Origin: DASWIG01 sp965371445
Lineage (GTDB): Bacteria; Acidobacteriota; Thermoanaerobaculia; Multivoradales; J023
DNA: 64,000 bases
Direction: 5' to 3'
NCBI GenBank assembly: GCA_965371445.1
Contig: CBDUYN010000012.1
Span: 1-64,000, forward strand
The notes below the pieces were generated by a model. That model had not been told where the DNA came from. It saw nothing but the letters and a program-made list of their open reading frames with translations, and did no database searches. Positions 57,389-64,000 of this stretch are shown here, piece by piece. The position numbers and the translations under genes were made by a program. Every line of letters starts with the position of its first letter. The stretch's first letter is position 1.

Positions 57389-59299
57389 TCAGTCGCCGGG
57401 GGAGTACCAGATCGGCGACGTATAAGCTCGCTCCTGGAGGCTCTTCTCGACTTTGGCATCGAGCTCCAGGCCGAAGTACTTGGCGTCGTAGGCCGACCAA
57501 TGCGGCGTCGGGATCTCGATCACCCGGGCGTAGTAGAAGGCGCGCTCGTCCGGGTCGAAGTCCGGATCGGCCCAGGCGGCGGCCAAGAGCACGTCGCCGA
57601 TCGTGTTGGTGTAGGTCGCGTTGGCGACGTCGACGGTGTTGCCGACCGGTGGCAGCTTGCCGTCGCTGCCGGCCTTGCGCTCGTCCGACCAGGCGACGTC
57701 GTAGACTTTTTCCTTCAGGTTGCCGTCGCCGTCGCGCCAGCCCTTGACGATTTGGATGCGGTCGAGGTTGGCTCCTTCAGGATCCCGCAGGGCCCAGACC
57801 AGGAAGGTCGCGGCTTTGCCGTCCGGCGCGCCCCGGAGGTCGCCGCCCATGGGGACGCCCTTGTCGTATCCGACCTTGGCCGGGCTAGGCCGCTCGATGT
57901 CGCTCTGGCTGAAGTCCCAGCCGCCGAAGAAACGCACGCTGATCCGCGAGCCGGTGGTGGCATAGGTCTCCTTGCGCTCCATCGCCTCGAAGATCCCGGC
58001 GCGCGTGTTCTCTCTCGCCCACACCGCCGCCAACCCACCGGCCACCTGCTCCCAGCCCCAGGTCGTGAGCTCGGGGTCGTCGGCCGACTCGATGACCATG
58101 TGGTCCGTCGCCCGATGCGTGTCGGGCTCGAGGCCGGAGTGCTTGCCAAAGAAGTTGTCCTCCTTGGCGGTGGCGAGACCGGTGTGGCTGTCGGTCGAGC
58201 CGATCATGCCGAACTTGAACGGGTTCGCTCCGAGCTTCTCCTCCATCTCAAGTCCGAGCTTCAGTGCCGAGCGTCCATACTCGTGCTGGAGCATCGAGTG
58301 CTCTTTGGCCTGGGTGCCGGGGAGATTGCCTTTGTCCCAGGTTCCGAAGTCGGCGAATTCGTCGTTGGGCGAGAGGGCTGGATGGGCCTCGCCGTCGCCC
58401 TTGATCTGGGTGACCTCGTAGAGAGGCTCCCACTTCATCCGGGCTTCGGCGTACTCGCGGGTGAGCGGCTCCCCGCCCATGGTCTCGACCGCGAACATGA
58501 TGCCGTTCGAGAGGTTGCCGTTGTGGGGAATCGCCAGGACGTTGCCACCGGTCTTCTCTTCGTAGCCGGCCATGTAGGTCCAGAGGTCTTCGGGGTCCTC
58601 ACTGTCGAAGAGCGAGAAGGGGACGACCTGGGTGGCGCGTTCGGCGTCGTCTTTGAAGATCACCACCCGGTGGAGGTTGTTGCCGGACGGCATCGACGTC
58701 CACTCGTAGCCGATGAAGGCCGTGAACAGACCCGGACGGTTGAGGCGATCGGCGATCTCGGCGGTGCCCTCCCACATCGACCGCTTGAAGTCCTCGTTCT
58801 TGATCACCTCGTCAGCGGCGGCGACGGCCCGTATCGCTTGCATCGCCGCCTGGTAGATCACCTCGAACTCGCCTGTCTTCATCATGTCGTGCCAACGCCG
58901 GCCGGCGTCGGTCTGGAGCAAGAGGGGGTCCGAGGCACGAAGCGCCGGGGTCAGGCCGAGGAACTCGGCATGATCGGAGACGACGAGGAAATCCAGTGGA
59001 CGCACGAGCTTCACCGCCATGCCGTTGTTGGCCGTCACCTCCTCGCCGCGGGCGAAGCGAAAGGCTTCCTCCGGGCCTACTCGGTAATTGATGAAGCCGG
59101 CGTCGAAGGAGTTCGAGGTGTGCAGATGCGTGTCGCCCCAGTAGACGTTCTTCGGGTACGTCTCGCCGGCGAAGGGCGAGTAGGACTTGGGCGGCGGCTT
59201 GACGTCGTCCGGCTGTGGAACCGCGTCCTGAGCGCTGACGGCGCCGGCGAGGAGCGTCGTCGTCAGGGTCAGGGCGAGCAGTAGGTGTCGGGTCTTCAT
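57389..59299 (-). CDS. DUF3604 family secreted predicted metal hydrolase
   Basis: A 636-aa complete copy. Signal peptide ends AVSAQ. Motifs are WGDTHLHTSNSFDAG, FLVVSDHAEFLGL, IPHNGNLSNGIMF, IGSTDSHTGLATAKEDNFFG, TTGSRISVRFFGGWDFS and a final RAYTSPIWYSPGD. It differs from the other intact copies mainly in the region between the first HxH and the SNG motif. It follows the sulfatase gene at 59382-60842 by 82 bp, so a shared transcript is likely. Together with the two plus-strand copies and one truncated copy, five DUF3604 loci occur in this window. Confidence 0.9.
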   Translation of the reverse strand: MKTRHLLLALTLTTTLLAGAVSAQDAVPQPDDVKPPPKSYSPFAGETYPKNVYWGDTHLHTSNSFDAGFINYRVGPEEAFRFARGEEVTANNGMAVKLVRPLDFLVVSDHAEFLGLTPALRASDPLLLQTDAGRRWHDMMKTGEFEVIYQAAMQAIRAVAAADEVIKNEDFKRSMWEGTAEIADRLNRPGLFTAFIGYEWTSMPSGNNLHRVVIFKDDAERATQVVPFSLFDSEDPEDLWTYMAGYEEKTGGNVLAIPHNGNLSNGIMFAVETMGGEPLTREYAEARMKWEPLYEVTQIKGDGEAHPALSPNDEFADFGTWDKGNLPGTQAKEHSMLQHEYGRSALKLGLEMEEKLGANPFKFGMIGSTDSHTGLATAKEDNFFGKHSGLEPDTHRATDHMVIESADDPELTTWGWEQVAGGLAAVWARENTRAGIFEAMERKETYATTGSRISVRFFGGWDFSQSDIERPSPAKVGYDKGVPMGGDLRGAPDGKAATFLVWALRDPEGANLDRIQIVKGWRDGDGNLKEKVYDVAWSDERKAGSDGKLPPVGNTVDVANATYTNTIGDVLLAAAWADPDFDPDERAFYYARVIEIPTPHWSAYDAKYFGLELDAKVEKSLQERAYTSPIWYSPGD

Positions 59300-59381
59300 G
59301 GGGATTCTCCGTTCGGATCGTTGAAGGTATGCGGTGCTCTTGCTGTGAGGCGATGGTACTCGCGGTAGAAGGTAGGCGGCG

Positions 59382-60842
59382 TCATTCTCGGAAGTCTGTG
59401 ATATTGGCGGGTCGAGGATTCGGGTGATCCTTGAGTGAAGCGTAGTATTGCACGATCAGCGGCATGTACTTGCCGACGACCCAGCTCGCCTCCGGACCGA
59501 TGTCGGCCTCCTCACGTGGGTCTTGTTCGATATTGTAGACGTTCGGGTAGCCGTTCTTGCGGATCCGGCTTGCCTGGGTCCCGCCCACCGTCGTGAAGCC
59601 GTTGCCCGACGCAACGACGTCCTGCAAGTAGACGCGGAAGTGCCGCCAACGCACGGCAATCAGCTCGCCGTTGATGAAGGTGAGCAGGTGCTCGCGGTTG
59701 GAGTGGTCCTGCTTGCCAAGCAGCCAGTCGGACTGGTCGATGCCGTCGAAGGGACGGTCGGTCGGGACCGTGGCGCCGGCGAAGCTCGCCAGGGTCGGCA
59801 GGAAGTCCATGGTGGAGAACATGCCGTTGGTTACACCCGGCTTGATGTGACCGGGCCACTTGATCATGCCCGCAGTGCGGATCGAGCCTTCCCAGGCGCT
59901 GCCGAGCTCGCCCCGGAACGGCCCGCTGCTGCCGCCGTCGGGCCAGACCATGGTCTTCCAGGGTCCGTTGTCGCTCATCCACACGACGATGGTGTTCTCC
60001 TCCACTCCGGCAGCGTTCAGTGCGGCCAGTACCCGGCCGGTGTTGTGGTCGAGCTCCATGACGCTGTCGCCGTAGTCGCCGATGTGGGAACGGCCGGCGA
60101 AGTCCTTGCTGGGGAGATTGGGCCAGTGGGGCCGGGTCCAGGAGACGAAGAGGAAGAAGGGATCCTCGGCCTTCGCCTGATCTTCGATGTAGGCGACGGC
60201 CCGATCGGCGATCTCGACGTCGATCGTCCGCCGCACGTCGAGCGTGTACTCGCGCACTGCTTCGATGGGTTTTCCCACCTCGCCGCTCCAGATGTAGGAA
60301 CGTTCGCTCTCCGTCGGTTCGTAGCCCGCGCGCCTCATGCTGCTGTTGAAGACGGCTTCGTCGGTCGAGTTGAGGATACCGAAGTAACTGTCAAAGCCCT
60401 GGCTGTGGGGATGGCTTTGCGCCTCGGTGCCCAGATGCCACTTCCCGAGGTAGGCCGTCGAATAGCCGACGTCCTTCAACACCTCCGCCATCGTCACTTC
60501 CTCGGCGGCCAGGGTGTTCGACGTCCCGCGCAGCACGACGAGAGACAGGCCGCTCCGGGTCGAGTACCGGCCCGTCATGGTGGCGGCACGAGACGGCGTG
60601 CAACCGGGCTCGACGAGGAATTGCGTGAAGCGCAAGCCTTCGGTAGCGAGCTCATCGATGCGCGGAGTGGGCATGCCGCGCACTTCGCCGCCGCCGTAGG
60701 CACCGAGATCCCCGTAGCCGAGGTTGTCGGCCATCATGAAGACGATGTTGGGTCGGTCCGTGTCCGACTTCTCCTGGGCGGGCACAGACGTCGAAAGTGC
60801 GAGTAGGACGACCGAGATCGCCCAGATTCTTGCGCAGCTCAT
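59382..60842 (-). CDS. Arylsulfatase-type sulfatase
   Basis: A 486-aa sulfatase from ATG 60842 with signal peptide (ISVVLLALSTSVPAQ). The metal-ligand strand is FMMADNLGYGDLG, and the formylglycine precursor is Cys81 in GCTPSRAATMTGRY (canonical C-x-P-x-R). GKWHLGTEAQ and WMSDNGPWKTM follow, the latter with further ligands. It ends NITDFRE. Position between another sulfatase and two DUF3604 genes suggests a combined desulfation and hydrolysis pathway for a sulfated substrate (inference). Confidence 0.9.
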   Translation of the reverse strand: MSCARIWAISVVLLALSTSVPAQEKSDTDRPNIVFMMADNLGYGDLGAYGGGEVRGMPTPRIDELATEGLRFTQFLVEPGCTPSRAATMTGRYSTRSGLSLVVLRGTSNTLAAEEVTMAEVLKDVGYSTAYLGKWHLGTEAQSHPHSQGFDSYFGILNSTDEAVFNSSMRRAGYEPTESERSYIWSGEVGKPIEAVREYTLDVRRTIDVEIADRAVAYIEDQAKAEDPFFLFVSWTRPHWPNLPSKDFAGRSHIGDYGDSVMELDHNTGRVLAALNAAGVEENTIVVWMSDNGPWKTMVWPDGGSSGPFRGELGSAWEGSIRTAGMIKWPGHIKPGVTNGMFSTMDFLPTLASFAGATVPTDRPFDGIDQSDWLLGKQDHSNREHLLTFINGELIAVRWRHFRVYLQDVVASGNGFTTVGGTQASRIRKNGYPNVYNIEQDPREEADIGPEASWVVGKYMPLIVQYYASLKDHPNPRPANITDFRE

Positions 60843-60885
60843 TGCTGAATCCTCTGGTTGGTTAGAGACGTTCCACCAGCTCTGG

Positions 60886-61797
60886 CTACCGGTTGGAAGG
60901 TTCGTAGGGGTCCGGCGTGCCTGGACGGATCGGTGGCTCCTTCTTGAAAGAAGCAACGTGCCGGACCAAATGCTCCCCTGCCGGCCAGCGGATCCACCCG
61001 CTGTAGTACCACCTCGAGTTGAGCGGATACTCCTCTCTCGGGTCGGTGTGCAGGTCGTAGATGAGCGGCACACCGTAGGACCTCGTCGGATCGGCGAACG
61101 CCCGGTCGGCCTCGACCTGCCGCTTCATGAAGTCGATCGAGCGTGAGGTGAACTCGCCGTCGATCAGGGCGCGCTCCTCCGTGTTGTAGACGCGGAGCTT
61201 CTTCGGCTGCTCCCCTTTTCGTCCCTCCATGATGTGCTCGGGCTGCGCGAAGGGGTGAGAGTCGGGCCGGTAGCGGGTGTCGTCGGGCCAGGCGCTCTCG
61301 TCGGAGGAGTTGGGGATGCCGTACCACTCGTCGAAACCCTGGTCGGTGGGATAGCGTCCCTCGGTGTGCCCCAGGTGCCATTTACCGAACATGCCGGTGG
61401 CGTAGCCGACGTCGGAGAACATCTCGGCCAGCGTGTATTCCCACTGGGTGAGCCCGTAGACCGGCGTCTCGATGGGGATCGGCGCGTTGCCGGTCCGGAT
61501 GGCGTAGCGGCCGGTCAGGATGGCGGCGCGGCTGGGCGTGCACTGCGCCTCGACGTTGAAGTTGAGCAGCCGCATGCCTTCGGCGGCGAGGGTGTCGATA
61601 CGCGGCGTCGGCGCGCCGCGCAGGACGCCGCCACCGTAGACGCCGAGCTCGCCCCAGCCGAAGTTGTCCATGAAGACGAGGACGACGTTGGGCTTCTCCT
61701 GTGCCGCGGCCGGGCTGTGCTTGTCTTGTGCCGCCGCCGGCAACGCGAGCGTCGCCAGCAAGGCAAGGAGGAGCAGAGGTGTGAAGGCTCTTCTCAT
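60886..61797 (-). pseudogene. Sulfatase with a large in-frame central deletion
   Basis: The frame is open for 303 aa but the enzyme is normally near 480. The N-terminal part is intact: signal peptide, VFMDNFGWGELG, Cys86 in CTPSRAAILTGRYAIRTG, GKWHLGH. At VEAD (about 61100-61112) the sequence jumps from SIDFMKRQVEAD to RAFADPTRSYGVPLIYDLHT, which is the C-terminal part of the fold. The missing block of about 180 residues includes the second metal-ligand segment (DN) and the central sheet. A stable active enzyme is not expected. Most similar to the sulfatase at 40971-42416. Confidence 0.85.
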
Positions 61798-61807
61798 GAT
61801 GGGGCTC

Positions 61808-62185
61808 CTAAATGGACCGGCGGACGGACGCGGGTAGCGCTTCCAGCAGGTCGGTTTCTTCGAAGGGCTTGGCGAGGAGAGCCAGCGCTCCCAGAGCCTT
61901 CGCCCGTTGCCGCGTCGTTTCTTCCAGGTGGGCGGTGATGAAGACGACGGGCGCCTTCGTCCCCTCCGCCGCCAGCCGCTCCGCGAGCTCGAAGCCGCTG
62001 GTCCGCGGGAGCTGGACGTCGAGCAGGAAGCACGAGGCGCCGTGCCGTCGATCGTCCTTCATCAGCTCTCCCGCCGATCCGAAGGCCAGCGAGCTCACGC
62101 CGTGGGAACGCAGCAGCCGGCCGAGGGCGCGGCAGACGGAAGAGTCGTCGTCGACGATGCAGACGATGGATGCGGTGGAGGTCAT
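61808..62185 (-). CDS. Single-domain response regulator (receiver)
   Basis: A 125-aa receiver domain without output module. Acidic cluster VDDDSS (12-14), phosphoacceptor Asp56 in LLDVQLP, Thr84 in FITA and Lys106 in AKPFEE are all present. A CheY- or FixJ-receiver-like protein that could pass phosphate from the kinase encoded upstream at 62385-63959, or act by protein contact. Upstream is the operator/promoter at 62216-62260, so it is transcribed separately from the kinase. Confidence 0.9.
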   Translation of the reverse strand: MTSTASIVCIVDDDSSVCRALGRLLRSHGVSSLAFGSAGELMKDDRRHGASCFLLDVQLPRTSGFELAERLAAEGTKAPVVFITAHLEETTRQRAKALGALALLAKPFEETDLLEALPASVRRSI

Positions 62186-62215
62186 GGGGTTCGTGCTCTG
62201 CCAGGTACGCCCGGC

Positions 62216-62260
62216 AGTATTGAGCCCTCTTGGGAGGAGGGCAATGGGACCTTGGTCCTA
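62216..62260 (-). promoter_or_regulatory. Operator TAGGACCAAGGTC plus CAATACT box (receiver gene)
   Basis: On the minus strand, TAGGACCAAGGTC (62260-62248) is extended here to the perfect GGACC-AA-GGTCC, and CAATACT (62222-62216) lies 25 nt downstream. The gene start is 31 nt further at 62185. Sequence identity of both boxes and of the spacing to the element at 51291-51335 argues that both are genuine and bind the same regulator, probably overlapping the -35 position. Confidence 0.6.
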
Positions 62261-62331
62261 CTTTTGGAGAGCTTTACGTCTCTACGCGATGGCATAGCCC
62301 TCCGGAAACCACGGGTTGACACCCGAGGTCC

Positions 62332-62350
62332 GACGACGCGAAGCGTCGTC
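62332..62350 (-). terminator. Stem-loop between kinase and receiver genes
   Basis: GACGACGC and GCGTCGTC (62332-62339 and 62343-62350) form a perfect 8-bp stem with a three-base loop. It lies 35 bp downstream of the kinase stop. A weaker hairpin (CGGGT/ACCCG, about 62312-62325) follows. There is no T-run, so it may be a Rho-dependent or structural terminator. Confidence 0.4.
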
Positions 62351-62384
62351 ACGAGACGTCCACTGGGGTTGTTCCTTCGAAGAG

Positions 62385-63959
62385 CTACCGTCCGACGGAC
62401 GAATCTGCCGGCAACGTGAAGTGGAACGTGGCGCCTCGGTCGTCGTTCTCGTAGGCCCGGATCCGGCCCTGGTGCACCTCGAGGATCGAGCGGACGATCG
62501 CGAGCCCCATCCCCATGCCGTCCGCCTTCGTGGTGTGGAACGGTTCAAAGAGCCGCTCCGGCTCCTGGCCGCCGAAGCCGGCCCCGAAGTCACGCACCGA
62601 GACACCGACTCCCTCCCCGGGCTCGTTCTCCGTGCGGAGGACGAGCCTCCGTTCCTCGGCCGGCAGGTCGGCCATGGCGTCGAAGCCATTCAAGATCAGG
62701 TTGAGAAGCACTTGCTGGAGCTGGACCCGGTCGCCGCATACCGGCGGCAGTCCCTCGTCGAGCTCGAGCTCCAAGTCGACCCCCTTCAAGAGGGCGTCAC
62801 TGCGCAGCAAAGGCAGTACCTGACGGATCACCTCGTTCATTTCCAGAGGCTCCAGCTGCGGCTCGTGTTTCTGGAGCAAAGCGCGCAGCCGGCGAATGAC
62901 CTCGGCCGCCCGCCGGTTGTCGGCGACGATGTCTCCGAGGATCTCGCCGATCTCCCCGAGGTCCGTTTCGCCGCTTTCCAGGAAGCGCTGGGCGGCGCGG
63001 GCGTTCGATCCGATGGCGGCGAGGGGCTGGTTGAGCTCGTGGGCGATGGCCGCGGTGAGCTCGCCCAGTGTGGCCTGGCGTCCGACGTGCGTCAGCTCGT
63101 CCCGGAGATGGCGCAGCTCCTCGTTCTTGCGCTTTCGCTCCGTGACGTCGGTTTGGATCCCGACGTAGTGGGTGACGGTGCCGTCGGCACTTCGTATCGG
63201 CGAGATCCGCAGCAGGTTCCAGAAGGGGGTCCCGTCTTTGCGGTAGTTGAGGATCTCGTCCTGAAACGTCTCGCCGTGGGCTATGGTGGCGCGGATCGCG
63301 GCCAGGGTCTCCGGATCGGTGTCGGGGCCCTGCAAGAACCGGCTGTTCTGTCCCAGGACCTCCGATGCCTCATAGCCGGTCAACCGGGTGAAGCTTTCGT
63401 TGACATAGCTGATGTACATGCCCTCGACTCGCGCGTCCGTGATGACGCAACCGGAATAGAGCGCCTCGATCGCCGCCGACTTCAGACGGATCTGCTCCTG
63501 CGTCCGCCGCAGGTCGGTCACGTCGCGTGCGGTTCCCCAGACTCGCAGAACCTTGCCGTCCTGGATCGTGCCTACGAAGTTGTTCAGAAAGATCCTTTCC
63601 GTTCCGTCCGCGGCCCGCTCGACGGTCTCCTCATCAGTCATCCGGTAACCCGAGCGAATGGTCTCGAGCAGGAAGGGAACGCTGGTGGGCAGGGACCGGG
63701 GGAAGAAGGTCTCCAGCCGCCATCCGAGGACGTCCTCGCGGGTCGTGGCGTAGGCGACGGCAAAGGTCTCGTTGGCCTCGACGATCCGGGCATGCTGGTA
63801 GAGGAGATCGACCTGCTCCATCTCCGGCAAGTCGATCGGGACGCCCTCCTCCATCTCGATGCACCAGATGGCCTCGGTGCTGTTGGCGACGAAGCTGCGG
63901 TAGCGCTCGTGGTTGATCGCGAGCAGCTCTTCGGCGGCGTCTGTGGATTCTCGACCCAT
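62385..63959 (-). CDS. PAS/LOV-like sensor histidine kinase
   Basis: A 524-aa soluble kinase with no membrane segment. First PAS domain at about 15-150 (IVEANETFAVAYATTREDVL). The second at about 160-275 is LOV-like: GYEASEVLGQNSRFLQGPDTD, NYRKDGTPFWNLLRISPI, YVGIQTDVTER. The flavin-contacting residues (Asn205, Gln210, Asn238, Asn248, Gln269) are present, but the adduct Cys is Ser206. The dimerisation/phosphoacceptor helix has His307 in IAHELNQPLAAIG, followed by an HATPase with NLILNGFDAM, DFGAGFG and FEPFHTTKADGMGMGLAI. It is of the FixL/ThkA type. Upstream is the tail of a FixJ-like regulator. Confidence 0.85.
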   Translation of the reverse strand: MGRESTDAAEELLAINHERYRSFVANSTEAIWCIEMEEGVPIDLPEMEQVDLLYQHARIVEANETFAVAYATTREDVLGWRLETFFPRSLPTSVPFLLETIRSGYRMTDEETVERAADGTERIFLNNFVGTIQDGKVLRVWGTARDVTDLRRTQEQIRLKSAAIEALYSGCVITDARVEGMYISYVNESFTRLTGYEASEVLGQNSRFLQGPDTDPETLAAIRATIAHGETFQDEILNYRKDGTPFWNLLRISPIRSADGTVTHYVGIQTDVTERKRKNEELRHLRDELTHVGRQATLGELTAAIAHELNQPLAAIGSNARAAQRFLESGETDLGEIGEILGDIVADNRRAAEVIRRLRALLQKHEPQLEPLEMNEVIRQVLPLLRSDALLKGVDLELELDEGLPPVCGDRVQLQQVLLNLILNGFDAMADLPAEERRLVLRTENEPGEGVGVSVRDFGAGFGGQEPERLFEPFHTTKADGMGMGLAIVRSILEVHQGRIRAYENDDRGATFHFTLPADSSVGR

Positions 63960-63966
63960 GATCCGG

Positions 63967-64000
63967 TCATTCGGAGTCGAGCCCGAGCTTCCCGGCCATG
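63967..64000 (-). CDS. C-terminal tail of an upstream protein (probable FixJ-like response regulator)
   Basis: Only the last codons are visible, reading MAGKLGLDSE then TGA at 63967-63969. The MAxKLGL ending is common at the C-terminus of FixJ/LuxR-type response regulators. The stop lies 7 bp before the kinase start, so the two are co-transcribed. Ten residues are too few for certainty. Confidence 0.4.
   Translation of the reverse strand, partial: MAGKLGLDSE

Overview
This is a GC-rich window from a Gram-negative bacterium with an outer membrane. The evidence is many signal peptides, lipoprotein boxes, C-terminal-Phe outer-membrane barrels, a TolC/MFP/RND efflux set and tamA/tamB remnants. 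The mix of DUF3604 proteins, sulfatases, PlpD-type patatins and large Tyr/Gly-rich secreted proteins would suit an Acidobacteriota-like (for example Thermoanaerobaculia) or other deep-branching soil or marine lineage. I cannot fix the taxon from sequence alone. No rRNA, tRNA, CRISPR array or transposase was seen.

Layout. 0-3.2 kb: a patatin/BamA-type gene (+) lies between two different 42-bp tandem repeat arrays, followed by a truncated LuxR helix-turn-helix. 3.2-4.1 kb: a two-gene HNH nuclease cassette (-). 4.3-9.8 kb: a small protein and three tandem DUF3604 genes (+), of which the first is 5'-truncated and the third frameshifted. 9.8-18.4 kb: a decaying transport and envelope region (parvulin, HupE-like, ABC ATPase, permease, ZnuA-like protein, outer-membrane barrel, DUF3302, HlyD, NodT, BamA-like), nearly every gene carrying a frameshift, nonsense codon or internal deletion. 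18.4-19.1 kb: a MntA/HepT toxin-antitoxin pair (-). 19.2-22.1 kb: an alpha/beta hydrolase with a Cys nucleophile and an enolase-N/GH3 chimera. 22.2-27.4 kb: small secreted proteins and a large Tyr/Gly-rich secreted lipoprotein (+). 27.4-31.7 kb: a three-gene candidate defence operon (-): small antitoxin-like protein, AbiEii-like nucleotidyltransferase, and a 1131-aa nuclease-STAND NTPase. 31.8-39.1 kb: a TolC (fused to a binding-protein domain), MFP, RND efflux operon plus a secreted protein. 39.3-40.8 kb: a second AbiEii-type pair (toxin broken) and an ankyrin lipoprotein. 41.0-45.7 kb: two sulfatases and an alkaline-phosphatase-superfamily enzyme. 45.8-46.3 kb: a tamB::tamA deletion scar and a duplicated scrap of sulfatase. 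46.4-64 kb, all on the minus strand: read in transcription order from 64 kb, the tail of a response regulator, a PAS/LOV-like histidine kinase, a receiver protein, two sulfatases (one internally deleted), two DUF3604 proteins, an outer-membrane barrel, an APC-Usp-DUF389 triple fusion, a second large Tyr/Gly-rich protein and a second patatin.

The two ends carry paralogous sets in opposite orientation (patatin, DUF3604 and, further in, the large secreted protein and sulfatases). The metabolic theme is secreted hydrolysis: sulfatases, phosphodiesterase and DUF3604 predicted metal hydrolases in the periplasm or outside. Two promoters, one for the receiver gene and one for the large secreted protein, share a TAGGACCAAGGTC operator exactly 25 nt from a CAATACT box. 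This makes a candidate regulon of the LOV-like kinase/FixJ-like regulator at the right edge.

The most unusual overall property is the number of gene remnants made by clean internal deletions. About 17 loci are affected, interleaved with intact genes.
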